Shown piece after piece: positions 1-13,500 of a stretch of 64,000 nt of DNA. The notes beneath the pieces were generated by a model that saw nothing but the letters and a program-made list of their open reading frames with translations, was not told the DNA's origin and ran no database searches. The position numbers and the translations under genes are program-made. The stretch covers positions 18,902,001 to 18,966,000 of the forward strand of contig NC_056412.1 of assembly GCF_905147365.1 (NCBI RefSeq), read 5' to 3'. The stretch comes from Aricia agestis. Its lineage: Eukaryota > Arthropoda > Insecta > Lepidoptera > Lycaenidae. Positions within the stretch are counted from its first letter, which is position 1. Each line of letters starts with the position of its first letter.

Positions 1-123
1 CCTTATACAATTTCGATCAAGTTGCGATCCTAGCGCGAATTTAACTGTTTTAATCATCTCAAAAAGTACAAAACGCCGCTAAATGTGTTTATACTTTAAA
101 AATATAATTATTGTGCCCTTCAG

Positions 124-3100
124 ATTGGTCCAACTTACACACGGTGGTCGTAGATAGAATGTCGTACGACGCGGAAGTAGAGAAAAATAAGAAACTTATG
201 AAGTCGATAGAGGAACTGCGATTCAGCAAACAACACCTCAAGAACACCATTGAAAAGATGCAGAAGGCTTTGGACAAGAATTCCTCGAAGGACAAGTGAG
301 TTAGAATCTAGATTTTGTAATTAGAGAATAATTCTTAGAACTGTAATGTTTATTGAGTAATACATATACAATGGGGATTGTCCATTTTTTTTTAATTTTG
401 CTCATTACAAAAACATTTCGAGGAATAAGGTCAGTGATCGTTTTTCTGTATATAAACGAAAAAAATACCCATTAGTTACTTATATTTTTGAACAAATATG
501 TTTAACCTTTGTTTGACCTTCAATGGCGTTAAATTAGCAATAAAGTCGACCAACATTACGTTTCGAACTTTTGGTAAGCTTCTCGTATCAGACTTGCATT
601 TGACGAACCAGCCATTATAAATTAGATTGAAACGAAATTTAAAACATACTGCAAGGTCAATTGGCCGCAGATGATGACGTCAGAGCGAAACTTTAAAAAT
701 TTATTGAGAAAAAACTAGCCAATGAATTTCAAAATTATTTAATTTATATTCCTAAAATATCCTATTTTAACGAAAAAAAAATATAAAAAGCACATGTGAT
801 TTTTTTTGGACAATGCCCATTACAGAAAGGAGCTGGAATCTACGCGGGCGGAGCTAGAAGCTTGCAGGCAGCAGTTGGCCGAGTACAAGGAGCGGTGTCG
901 CGAGCTCGACGAGGAGTGCGACACCTGCGCCTCGTACCTGCGGGACAGGGACGAGCAGTGCCGCAAGCTGAGGGAGGCGAAGGCGGCGCTCGAGGTAGGA
1001 GGAGGACACACACATACCAGCCCCCTTGTTATGTAACTTTGATGAACATGAAGTATATTTATTTATTTATTAAAGATATAGCAATATCTTATATCTTAAG
1101 CATTGCGGGCAACGTCACAATTTTGACGTTTGAAATTTTTAAGTCAAATAAAAGAGTATAATGCTAAGTACTGATATACGGTTTTGCTCGATAGTTTTAC
1201 TCCAAATCGAGCAATAACCACCGTGTGGACTAGTGTTGGTGAAAATAGCATTAGCAATAATAATTAATTGTTAAATGCTCATTAGCAATAGTTAAATTAA
1301 TCGTACTTGCTAAAAACTACGATTGCTAATATTATCGTGCGTAGCAATAGTCTACGATCATCATAAAAATCACGTCCGCGCTGTAACGCACTGCGGTCTG
1401 CGGTGCTAACTGTTAATGAATTGCTATTTTTCACTCGATGCGAAATAATACTCGACGCGGGCCGTGCGATGCGAACCGATAATCCGATAATTCACGAAGT
1501 CGCGTTTTTAGCAAATAGCAAAGCAATAATACTTAGCATGCTGGACATCAAAATTAGCATGTTAATGAAGTTAATAGAAAATAGCATTAATTCCCATTAC
1601 TAGTGTGGACCGCAAAACTGACAGCTCGAAGGCTCGCTTCGAGCCGGCTCGATGGAATTAAATATGTCAAATATGTCATTTCCTTCGATTTCGAGTAAAA
1701 CTATCGAGCAAAACCGTAAACTAACAGCAAACATATCAACTCGGAAAGGGATCGCCACCGTACCGCCTCGAGCCATTCAATATTATTTGTATAACTCCCT
1801 ACTGCAACGCTCACTAAGCGGAACCGTAACGTAATTGCCTCGCCTCGGAGGGGACAGCGGTCGGCGAGCCGTAAGCGGGGCGTCGCCTAGCCGTAGCCGA
1901 GTTGACGTACAGGCGCTACTGATACGCTTTGGTAATACGTGCATACGTTAGGTTGACGCCTGGTTGACGGCGAGGCGAAGGCGATACGGTGACGATCCAT
2001 TTCAGAGTTGATGTGTGCTGTGACCTTAAACGTTAAAATATTGACCTTTTCAACACCCGACGTGCGTCAAGTAGGCCGAATAATGTTTTACTATTTTGAA
2101 CTTGTCCTCCAGAGCAAGTTGGCGGAGTATATAGAAACGAGTCCGCTGGCGCAGTCCGTGCGCAAGAAGCGGCATTCTGTGCACGACAGACGCCGCGCCG
2201 ACCCGCCTCGAGACGCCTCTACTGATACAGACGGTATTAATATTATAATGTGTCGCAGTCATCTGATTAAATCTGTTATTCGATTGAATAACTAGCGTAT
2301 TCATTGAAAGAAACTATTTAATTTAATGACTAAAAGCCAACTCATCAAGTCGTTGACTATAACGTTTAACGTCGAACTAAAGGCCAACTCATCAAGTCTT
2401 AAACTGTAAATTAAATTAGTTTCATTCATTGAATTCGCTAGTCATTGAATTTTGTTACGAAATAGTTGAATTGAAAAGTCCAAAGACTCATTCATTCAAT
2501 ACAAAGAAAGAATAATTTGAATGATAAATATTACAGATTTCGCCAACAATAAAGAAAATGTTTCACAAAACACGAGTGATGTCCAAGGAAAAGATTATGA
2601 TCGACTCAGAGCGGTAAGTACTTTCATTATAATATTATTCTACTTCTTCTATAGTTTGTGCGTTATAAGATATGGGTGACAGTTTTCATATTCCTTGCTA
2701 CGGATTTTTTTTACAAGAAAACAAAAAATCAAAATTATCACGATTCCGTGATAATATCGATGGTGCAATCGGCCGAATCGCAGTATCACAGTACACTTGT
2801 GAATCGCATGATACTAGAATCATGACAATATTGATGCGTGTAATACCTGCCATTGTCGTCTCTTGGAACTAAAATGATGCGATAGAAAAATTTCAAAATT
2901 GGTTCAGCGATTAAATCGTAAAGAGGAAACAAATTATCATAATATTTAAATAATATAGCTAGCTCCGTTGCGCCATAACTCGTGTATCGCGCGGGAACCG
3001 TACATTTTTCCTAGACAAAATATCCCATGTCCTTTCTCGGGACTCAAAGTAGCTTTCAGCAAAATAGTTTCAGCGGTTTGGGCGTGAAGAGGTAATAGAC

Positions 3101-4274
3101 AGACAGATAGATAGACAGACTCACTTTCGCATTTATAATATTGGATGTTGCAAGCTACGTCGTTCTTCATTCAAGTTCATTGATTGTGTGGAAACCGTAC
3201 ATTTTACGGCGATTATAATTATTACTACAAGAAAACGATTAATATGTAATGTGTCAGTTGGTGTCGCGTCTGTCGGCGCAGAAGGCGGAGCTGGAGGAGC
3301 AGCTGGCGGCGTTCAGCGCCTCGCCGATATTCGTCGCCACCGGCAGCGCTATAGTGCAGGTACAACACCTATTCTTACACACTATACACCTTAGCGGGCG
3401 TCTAGACCTACAATAATATTGAATAGTATCACGTATTGCGTTATTATTGACCGTCTAGGGTTGATAAGCCAGCCGTAACAAATTAATAGTATCGTAATTA
3501 AAGACGTGAGTGGAAGAACGAGCATTACAACTAACCTAACATTTTATAACAATAATTAACATAAGGACACTTACTAATTTTTTCTCTTATAAATTATAAT
3601 TAAAACAAGCGACGGTTGTATACCTACTTCATCGTCTGACTATGCTACTGAAATCCACAATTTTTTAAATACAAATAATTTTCCCGGCCCTACAACCTCC
3701 ATTAATGAAAAAAAAAACGGCATTTTTTTACTTACTTACCTGCTTCTTCCACTCATGTTCTTCAATAGTTAGGCAGGACGGTCGAAGCGCCGTCTCTGTG
3801 ACGAACAACATTTCTATTTTTCGAGCATGACGTTGTAAAATTTCCTTTAAATTCGGATTTCTCCACATTACGGTTGCCACTTGTCGTACACAAAGGCCAC
3901 GTGCATGTATTCGTGGCGAAAAGAGACACGAATACATGCAAGATTTTTGTGTAATTAAACGGCTTTATTTCGTAAATTTGAGTGGTGTTTCGTAGCTATT
4001 GTCATATTTTAGTGTGCGAAAAGGAACCAAATTCAGAACGGTTGAAGTATGGGAGTTATTTTTCCTTAGTTTTTATTATTCGTAGCCCGTCTCGTAGTTT
4101 TTACCATAGTATATAGCTATAAATGCGTTTCAGAATCAGCAAATAACGGACGTGTTGAAGGAAAACCAAAAACTTAAGAAGATGAACGCGAAACTGATCA
4201 GCATGTGTAAAAAACGCGGCAAAACTACAGACTCCAACAGAGAAAACGAAGACCCATCTGAGGTTATCGGCTGA
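124..4274 (+). CDS. coiled-coil protein gene, last six exons (5' end outside window)
   Basis: Six exons with AG/GT boundaries and matching phases: 124-295, 826-994, 2113-2233, 2537-2613, 3258-3359, 4134-4274 (stop TGA). Together they give about 260 residues. The first two and last two exons are heptad-rich, highly charged coiled coil (for example EELRFSKQHLKNTIEKMQKA and ELESTRAELEACRQQLAEY). The middle exons are polar and low in structure. The C-terminus ends in a basic stretch followed by an acidic tail. The first exon begins with two bases of a split codon, so more exons lie upstream of the window. I do not recognise the family; a centrosomal, kinetochore or motor-tail role is possible but unproven. 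The gene converges on Gemin5, with 2.35 kb between stop codons. Confidence 0.7.
1176..1718. repeat. foldback element with a second element nested inside
   Basis: The ends TACGGTTTTGCTCGATAGTT and its near-perfect inverted copy near 1718 define an inverted-repeat element in an intron of the coiled-coil gene. Between them, at about 1230-1600, sits another AT-rich element with many TAGCATTAGCAAT-like words. It is flanked on both sides by TGTGGAC, which looks like its target duplication. No coding capacity. Confidence 0.55.
2650..4086. repeat. intron 4-5 fragments of dispersed repeats
   Basis: Positions 2652-2730 and 3930-4086 match two parts of a repeat seen whole at 38430-38860 (shared words TTTGTGCGTTATAAGAT and GTATGGGAGTTA). 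Positions 2950-3150 are an inverted copy of the common lepidopteran repeat with a TCTG/GACAGACAGA tract. There are no genes apart from the 102-nt exon at 3258-3359. Confidence 0.5.
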
Positions 4275-6624
4275 ATCAAAATGAAGGTTTAAAACATACC
4301 ATATTTTAAATTTTTTTTTCTTCCTGCCGTCCACTACTTTAAGATCGTTTAAAGAAAGTGAAGACACATTATGTATAAAACTATATCTACCAATAACTAC
4401 AATAATATTATATTTTATGCAAATAACGTGACATGACATGATCCAAATAACGTGTTGAAATCAAACACTACGCCTGTCCTTGCCATTTTTTGTCAAGAGA
4501 CTAAAACTTGTGCATGGCCTCAATACTTCTTTTATTATTTCTTTACTTTTGATAATATTTAAATTGTTTTATTTTATAATCTTTAATCGAGTTTTTGCAG
4601 TTGATATAAGTTTTTGTATGAAATACATATAGACAAATCATGTTTAAATTTCTTTGACTGATATTTCTTTTAGATTTCTTTCATTCCAAAAGCATTTACG
4701 ACTGATATTGATATTGTGATGGGACAAAGATGTGATATCTTGTGATGAGTACTTAAGTGCCAAAATATACTCGATTTTGAAGCGAAATTTTCATTTGTAG
4801 AACCAAAATTCTTAAGAATCTCCATTTTGCGTGAAAAGTCATGAAAGAGAGGATGAGAACAGAGGATGTTCGTCTCATTCTTACGCAATTTAATGCCATA
4901 ATGTTAGTCGAGATATTTGTATTGATTATATTGCCAAACAACCGCTGGCCGATTGTAAAGTTTTAGAAATCTATATGTGAATCTTCAACGAATTAAGAAT
5001 ATATTTTAGAGATATTTGTTTGAATGGACATTGAAATATTGTATGTTAAAACTGATTTCTAGTATTGAAAGTACAATTAATTTTGTCTCGTGGACTAAAT
5101 ATGTATCGAATATATTGCAATATTGACTTAGATAAGTTCAATCTGAATATAATATTTGATTGAAAAAATAAAATATTTGACTGTCAATTTATATTTATGT
5201 TTGTATTAATGTTATACCAATTTAAAGAGTATTATTAATAATAGATTTATAGTAATACAACTGATTTGATAATAATTGCCTTACAGTTTAGTAGTATTCG
5301 ATTTGTAATATTTTTCTACTAACAACTGTACTTAACGCACAATAGCCTTAATAAATAATGTGACAAGTCTATGGACGTTGCATTTTTATTGTAATTAATA
5401 TTTCCAGTAATAAATGGTGCTTGCATCTAATGATTCATAATATAATACATTGTTTTAATTTATCCAATATCCACCTCCATATATTTAAGTATAAAATATT
5501 AGTAATGTAAACAAAAGGATTTTAGAGCTCTCACATAATTATAACTGAATTCGCATCGCAATGTCATTTAGGGCCAACGCTAAAACTCGTGTGGGCGAAC
5601 GCTCGCGTGTGTATTAATGAAAAATTGTATGGGCAGCATCGTCGTCCGCGTCCGCGCTCCGTCGCACGCGCCTGCGCTGCCTATACTAATTTTCATTTAT
5701 ACACACGCGAGCGTGTGTCCGCGCGAGTTTAGCGTTGGCCCTTAACATTTGCGATGCGAATTCGCAATTATGTGTGAGAACCTTTAAATCGAAAATAAAT
5801 ATTACAATTATATCTACAATAAGAAATGAAGTAATGTCTCGTTATAGTAATTGTTTATTTACAGAAAATGCTACTAATAAGTTTTTTACTTGAATATAGT
5901 TAACAATGAAAATCCTTGAACACACATTCTTCTTTTCTGGACATTGCCAGTTGACACATTAAAAAGTAAAAACTTAATTCATAATGTTACTTAAAAATGA
6001 GTTTAAGACAAAATACTTTCAACGTTTAACATTCACGTTTGGAACATTAAAATCACAGACTTGTATAGTAAAACGAAAATTATGCACTATCCACCGCACA
6101 GAAAACTTTTTTATTTTATTTTAAGAACCAATTAGTAGGCTTACTAAAAACAAATAAATTAAACTATAAAAATCACATTTTTTTAGCAAAACACTAACAG
6201 ATTCGTACAAATATTTGTGTTAAGAATAACAATAAAAACTGGCTAAGAAACTTGTACTTCCAACCTCTATACTCTGTTTCAATTGGGCGCTATAATGCTT
6301 CTAATTTTTGCCGAGTTACACTAAAATATAATGGCACTTTAAGTCATCTTTGAGGGAAAACTTCCCTAGCGGGATACCTAGGTACGTAGCCTCGATCGAG
6401 GACTCGTAAGAGGAAGAGTAGACCAGCCGGCGCCACGTAGGAAAAGAAGTTACATATGCCCGTTTCGTTTTCCAGCCGTTTAACATATTTTGCCGCCAAT
6501 CCCGAAGTGCGATATGTTTTTTTCGTTAACATAATATTTTTAAGATCATAATTTAATTTAAAATGCACTAGTTCCAGCGTCCCGGCGGGTCCCACGCGGG
6601 CCGCGGGTTGAGGATAGCTGTATT
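4275..6624. other. convergent intergenic region / two 3' UTRs
   Basis: AT-rich sequence between the stop codons of the coiled-coil gene (+) and Gemin5 (-). AATAAA-like words near 5165 (+) and TTTATT words near 6110-6120 (for the - strand) could serve the two 3' ends. The only strong structure is the nested palindrome at 5530-5779. Confidence 0.5.
5530..5779. repeat. nested palindromes: MITE inside a foldback element
   Basis: The outer arms 5530-5564 and 5746-5779 are near-perfect inverted copies (core GAATTCGCATCGCAA). Inside lies a 171-bp GC-rich inverted-repeat element (5571-5741) with ends GGGCCAACGCTAAAACT. A second copy of the inner element is at 42031-42188. The inner element therefore looks like a MITE that inserted near the centre of the outer hairpin. 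Confidence 0.65.
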
Positions 6625-7531
6625 CTATTCTTCTAGATTCTCTGCCTTAATTTGCAACAGTTCCATCCTCGTTGGCAGCGGTTTCAAGTCGTCTTCTGGC
6701 TCCGGGACACCGTTCTGTATACTCGCTGTCTTCTCTGCGAGGTGATTCGCAAACGTGTGCTGGCCGGCCGCCTTCGCCAGGTCCGCAGCCAGCTTGAGAA
6801 ACTCTTGGTTGTTCATCCTGGCTAACTCCGTACTCGCTTTGTAAGCGTCGCCCAAAGCGAGGTAGCTGAAAATATACAGTGCACATTTATGTAGCATAGA
6901 AATGATTCATGGGTAATGGCGGAACTACATGATTTAGCCGCGTAATGTCATATTCAGTCCGCATTCTCTGAATGGGGTTGAACTCAGAAAAGCGAGATTT
7001 TGCACCCGGGTTTGGTGTAAAATTGACCAATACGACTTCTCCAACAGAGTGCGGTCCTCATATTTTACATACTCAACTCCACCCAGCACCCGCTCTAACA
7101 TAACTTCCCAAAAAACAAAGTAACTTACCATACAGCAGCCTGCGGTATGTTGCCATTCTGTACGCTATCCTCCGCCCACTCTCTGAGAATGCCTTCTGCT
7201 GCTGTTGTCATGTGCCTGTAATTGACATGTCATTTAAAATTGTAAAATGATATGATGATAAATGATAATACTAATAATGAAAAAAAAACATGCACACCGC
7301 ATGTGTGTCAAAAGAGTTCACTGACAAAATAAATTATTGTATGTGCAAGTTCATGATGTTGGGCATTTCTCATAGAAACGTAGACGTCAAAATCTTACCT
7401 GACTCGAGCCAACACATATGCCTCCTTGTACAGTCTGAGCTGCGCGAGCGAGGCGAGCGCCGCGCGCGCGTCGTGCACGCTCAGCTGCAGCGCCGCGCGC
7501 CGGTACGCGCTGCCGCCGTACGAACGCGCCT
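6625..7531 (-). CDS. Gemin5: Gemin5 exons 16-18: C-terminal TPR-like helices and stop
   Basis: Exon 16 (7399-7531), exon 17 (7129-7215) and exon 18 (6625-6865, stop TAG at 6627-6625). The helical repeats align well with the human TPR-like dimerisation region (LYKEAYVLARVR; WAEDSVQNGNIPQAAVW; ASTELARMNNQEFLKLAA). The protein ends soon after this domain, so the RNA-binding C-terminal part of vertebrate Gemin5 has no counterpart here. Confidence 0.87.
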
Positions 7532-10500
7532 CTGCAACATAATGATAACTTTTAAAATGTAAATAAGTAAACTGGAGGCTGTAAAATTCAAACACTGCAG
7601 GAATCTCATCAAGATCAGATGTATCACTAAACACTTTCACTCTGTGCGGCGGTTGATGTAAGGTGCGGATGAATGTGTCCGCCTACTCCGCACCTTACGC
7701 GCCGCATTTTGTGACGTCATTTCATACAACGAATTCTAAGCTGCCTTCACATTAAGTCACGAGCCGCGCGGCTGCCGCACTACTCGCGACTTAATGTGAA
7801 GGCAGCCTTAAATGCGGCGCGTATGGCGCGTACGGTGCGAATAAATGTGCGATCAGCTTTAGACAGGGTGCAATTAAACCTACCTGCCAAATTTTTTTTG
7901 GGGCTTAGGTATCATTAGGTGAGTCCATTAAACCAATAAAAATAAGGTGTCAATTTTTTTACAATAACATATTTTATCCCGAAAAAAATTCGGTGCACAA
8001 TGGTCACTTCATAAAGTTCATAATAATTATAAAGCGGTGGTGACGCGCGAGGTGGGAGGCGGGAGGCCCGCCGGTCGCCGGCGACCGTCTAGTACCACGC
8101 GCGTAGTTGTATAGCTAACACGTAATTATTTTGTTTGTCACGACCCCCGCGCTTTCATTAGTGTCTGTCACAATGTACCCTAACCACGATCGAGTGTTAT
8201 GAAATGTGGAGGCATAGGTGGAGGTGCTACATTTTGAGTGGCGAAAGTTTACGCGGAACCCAGAGACTTTACGAGCAAGAAAGCCCTCCTCGTCTTCGTA
8301 ACAGCTGATTGATGATTCTCGAATGCAACAGCTGTACCCTGAACACGGAATATATAACACTACAGGAAAGGGCATATGGGCGTGGCCCGCGTGCCATAGT
8401 TATGTCCAGCTGGACATAACTTAACTCGCACGCAAAAGGAAATTCGTGCGTACGGATTTAAACCTTACGTTAGTTGACGTAAGGTGTAAAATTGCGTACA
8501 ACTTCAAGTCTTATCAAATTTAGCTGTCAAGCGCCATCTAGCGTTGAATAACTGAACTCGGTAGTCAGAGCCGGTATTGCTAAATTTAAATTCTTCTTTA
8601 TTTCAAAAGGGTTAGGGTTGTTTTTACGACATTGTATTTAAAAAAGAAATCTCTTTGTGATTGGTTTTTTTAATTTTGTGTGCGTAAAATGTTACTGTGT
8701 GAGTTTGGCGACAGCAGTTTCAATGAAACTTACTTGCTATGGCCCTTCCTTTAGTGTTATATATTCCGTGACCCTGAATCTGAATCGCGAAACAATCAAA
8801 GACTCGGATTATGGACAGTTCGCACTTCGCAACACTTACACATGCCTAGCAAGCCTCGAAGACATGCCTCTGACGAGGTTAAAAGTGACAAAGTTGTGAT
8901 TAACAAAATTTTAAAGTCTTATAGACAATGTGCGAAACGCGCTAGACTCTGCTTAGAGCAAAATGGATTGCAGTTTGAACTGTTGATGTTAAGTGTAGAC
9001 GAGTTGGAAGTAAATAAGATTTAGAGGTAGGTTGTTTTGATTTTTAATTAGTAGCACTGTGTACATACATAAGTTGATTGAATTTTTTAAATACGCCTAA
9101 ATGCAAAGGATGTGGTTTAGATTTATTATACATTTCTAAAGTGCTTATTTTTCGTATTTAAAAGTTGTAATTTTCCATTCTTTTGATGTGTATCAGTAGG
9201 GAGTTATTGGGCATTCTGTCCCACCTCCGTTCGCTCGCGCGCGAGCTCACTTTGGTGGAGGTGGGACAGAATGCCCAATAACTCCTGTTCGTTTATGCAC
9301 CTCTGTCCGCTCGCGCCCTCGCTCACTTTGGTGTGTCAGTGTGCCACTTACGTTTATGCATCAACTGATGGTAAATGAAATGACACGCTCATGACATGCA
9401 CCTCTGTTCGCTCGCGCCCTCGCTCTCTTCGGTGTGTCAGAATACCCAATAACTTCTGTTCGTTCATGCATCAAGTGATCAAAAATCGCTTCTCATCGAT
9501 GATTGGACGGCTGAAAAATCTAGAGAGCTATTATAGGAACATTGAATTTCGTATGTTTGAAGCTATCTGTTTATATGAGTCAACACACTGCATGATTATC
9601 ATTTTGTCATAATCCACTAATCACAGTGGTCGATTGGATTAAACAGATATGAAATTTCTGAAACAAAAAGAATCACTTAAATTAGAATGTGTCTGTCCTG
9701 CAGTTAAAAATGAAGTTAAGCGACATGGAAATTTACTACCAAATACCATTCGCAGTATTGTTTGTGGTCCCTCAAACTGTGGGAAAACAAATTTAGTAAT
9801 CAGTTTGTTACTACACCCGAATGGTCCACGATTCAGAAACCTTTATGTGTATTCAAAGTCTTTGTATCAACCTAAATACGTCTTTTTAGAAAAAGTATTG
9901 GAAAAAGTTGAGGATACATCGTATCACAAGTATAATCATAACAGTGAAATTTTAAGTCCACAAGAAGCCTTACCTAATTCTATCATAATATTTGACGATG
10001 TTGCATGCGAAAATCAAAATAATATACGTGATTATTTTGCTATGGGTCGTCACAAAAATATTGATTGCTTTTATCTTAACCAAACTTATACTAAAATACC
10101 GAAACAACTAGTAAGAGATAATGCCAATCTCATCATATTGTTTAAACAAGACGAGATTAATCTAAGACACATCTACGATGAACATGTAGGGTCTGATATG
10201 ACGTGGTCGCAATTCCGTGAAATGTGTTCAACTGTGTGGAGTAAACCATACAGTTATGTGGTAATCAATAAGGATTGTGAACGAAATAATGGTTGTTACA
10301 GAATGAAATTTGATACATTTATAATAGTGGATTAATTTATTCTATAAAGCTTATACGTACCCCACTACGTAGTAGTATAACTTGAGACATCAATCAGAGT
10401 AGAATTCTTAACATGGAGCGGAATCTTAAGGAACAAATTGTGAAATCAGCGTCTGCAGTGAAAAGAAAGGTAGAAATGATAAAAAATACTAAAAACACAA

Positions 10501-13500
10501 ATGACATGGCACTGGAGACGATATTTCAACCGATCGTCAGTCCGCTAAAATTATTAGCAAGCAAAACTGAAAAAAAACGTCATGAAGAAGACGTGGAAGA
10601 ATCTTCAAATCGTTCACATGAAAAATTTGAAGAATCTGAGACGGATCTTGATGATGAAGAAAATTCAGATAATGACGACTTTAGTTCTAAAACACCTGAC
10701 AAAACGCTTACTACATCACCTTCTGAGGATAATGATATCCATGAGAACTCATTTAAATCTATTCAATCATCACCGAGTATCGCAAACGATTCTTTGTCTT
10801 GGTCTGTATCGTCTGAAGCGCTGAAAGAAGATATACCATATGGAGTAAGAAGTGAACGAGGAAAACTTTGGCTAGGCAAAACCCGTTTACATGATGATGG
10901 AAAAGTTCTGAAAATTAGAAGCCGCTCTTTAAAAAAAACTTCTGGTCTGGCAGAATTGTTGTACAAAAAAAAACCTAATTTAGATATTATTACAGAGGAA
11001 GACTTACAAAATTATAAATTGCTACTCATCGACACAAATGCACATAAACGTAACTGGAAACCATCGAACCAAATAAATGGTAATAAAGGGTTCAAATATA
11101 CTCACGTGATAAAGCCACTATTTAAATTCGCTAGAAATAATACCAGTAGCGTAGAAAGTCTTCAGCGAGGTGAAGGAATCAACATTTTGAAAGAAGTTAA
11201 GAAAGACACTGATTTAGTATACTGGAATGATCCTAATGAGTTAGTTGAGAGACTAAAAATATTACTTGCATCTCGGGCAGCTGGTAATACGGGATTAGAT
11301 AATGAAGTTAATGCCATACTTGAAGAAATGAAGGAAGCTGGTATCATTAAAAAAATGAAATATATAAGGCTGCCATCAGGAAAATTTAGCAGTTCTATTA
11401 CACTGCAGAACCCAGCAAGACGGCAATGAATATAGACAAATTTGGTCATCACGTTCATAAGCGTTTACGATTATCTGAATTTTCTGAAATTCTTAGCGAT
11501 ACATTGGTAAGGTCCGATACAGGGGAATTCGATTTAAAGTCATCGAAATTAAAAGGGGTGCAAATTCCAGAAAAAGACGACGAGGCTGTGAATAAAGAAT
11601 ACGTAGATAAAAGTGTCCAAGCCCTTAAAAATGAAATGATGAAAATCCAAAGTAATGTCAGAAACTTTCTTCATAGTTTAGAAAAAATTACTACTACAAA
11701 TTTTAGTAAAATCTACTACACAAAACAAGAAATCGATAACATGATTGCAGCAAAATCTGTTCAGAATGAGTAAACAAGATATAGTGAATGAACTACACAA
11801 AGGAGCGAGACGAAACTTCGCTCGTCGACATACAGTCATTAAAGGTCTGGATGATTTATGGCAAGCTGACCTAGTGGACTTACAAAAATATTCGTCGATT
11901 AATAAAGGATTTAAATATGTTCTCATAGTAATTGATGTTTTATCAAAATACGTGTGGGTTAGACCGTTAAAATCAAAATCTAAAAAATTTGTATCAAGTG
12001 CTATGTGCAGTATATTATCAGAATCCACACGAAAACCTAAAAACTTACAAACAGATCTAGGTAAAGAGTTTTATAATGATTCTTTTAAGCATTTAATGAA
12101 AACTTATAACATAAATCATTATTCCACATGTTCTGTAAAAAAAGCTTCTATCGTCGAACGAGTGATAAGAACTATAAAATTACGTCTTTACAAATTATTT
12201 AGTTTATGTGGAAAATATGAATGGTATAAAAATAATTTGAAGTCCGTTGTGCAGAATTATAACAATACTCTGCACCGCATTACAAAACATAAACCAATAG
12301 ACGTTAACAGTTCAAATCAAAATACAGTTCGATTGAATATTATCAAAAGCCAACAGCCAAAAAAAGTACGCAAAGAATCGTCTTTTCGAGTTGGCGATTT
12401 TGTTCGTATAAGTAAATACAAAGGAGATTTTTATAAAGGCTACACCCCTAATTGGTCAACGGAAATATTTCGCATCATAAAAGTCAACGAAACTAGTCCT
12501 CAAACGTATCAATTACAAGACAAACATAAACAAAACATTGTTGGTTGTTTTTATGGAAAAGAATTACAAAAAACTAAATTTCCTGATATTTATCTTATCG
12601 AAAAAGTTCTAAAGAAAAAAGGCAACAAACTTTTTGTGAAGTGGTTAGGATTGAGTGCCGAAGAAAACAGTTGGATAGATAAAAGTGAATTAGTTATTTA
12701 GATATATAAAGCACATAATCAGTGCTATATCACAATACATACTTATCAATGAAGGAAGGTAGTGGTGTAATCAATAACTTGATAGACCATTTACCGTTTG
12801 AGTTACATTTACCTGGATATCAATTTTGCGGTCCTGGGACGAAACTTCAAAAACGAATACTACAAGGCGATCGAGGAGTTAACAAATTGGATGAAGCTTG
12901 CATGCATCACGATATTGCTTATATAAATAAAGATCCTAGTGCTCGACGTAAAGCTGATTTAGAACTTTTGAGTATGGCAAAGAAGAGGTTGAAATCAAAA
13001 GATGCTGGTAAGGGAGAAAAGATTGCCTCGTGGATAGTAAAAAATGCTATGAAAACAAAAATCAGAGCTGGAAGTGGTATTAAATCATTTAAGAAAGGTA
13101 TTAAAAAAATACATGCCCATTTAAAAAAACTTAAATCCAAGGATCATCACTCTGCTATAAAATATGCGTATGCAGCTGCGAAAAAACTGTTCAGCAAAAA
13201 GAAAGGAATATGTTTACCACGTATAATTCCACTTCCAAAATGTGGTGGACTTTTACCGCTTATTCGGTCGGCGTTAGGTTCATTAGCAGGAGGTGCGGCA
13301 GGTATAGCCAAAGCCGTAAACGATTCTAAAGCGGCACAAAAGAGTCTCCAAGAATCTGAAAGACACAACAGAATGATGGAAGCGGTCGCTCTTGGAAAAG
13401 GATTATATATTAAACCTCATAAAAAAGGAGCAGGGTTATATTTGAACCCATCAAAAAACTAATTAGGCGGCTGCCCAGGCGTGCGCTCACGAATTTAGAC

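Noticed and set aside
796..1161. 121-codon open frame on +
   Set aside because: Alternative frame over the GC-rich exon at 826-994; the coiled-coil frame fits splice phases of the neighbouring exons.
8842..9024. 60-codon + strand frame just left of the Polinton
   Set aside because: No recognisable motif, lies outside the terminal repeat and within a Gemin5 intron; could be a remnant but not supportable.
12702..12725. TATATAAA plus TCAGT as a late promoter before the PLA2-like gene
   Set aside because: Spacing of about 18 bp is short for a TATA/initiator pair and AT-rich words are common here.
12722..12748. Upstream non-ATG extension of the PLA2-like gene
   Set aside because: The first ATG at 12749 fits the usual short N-terminus of the family.
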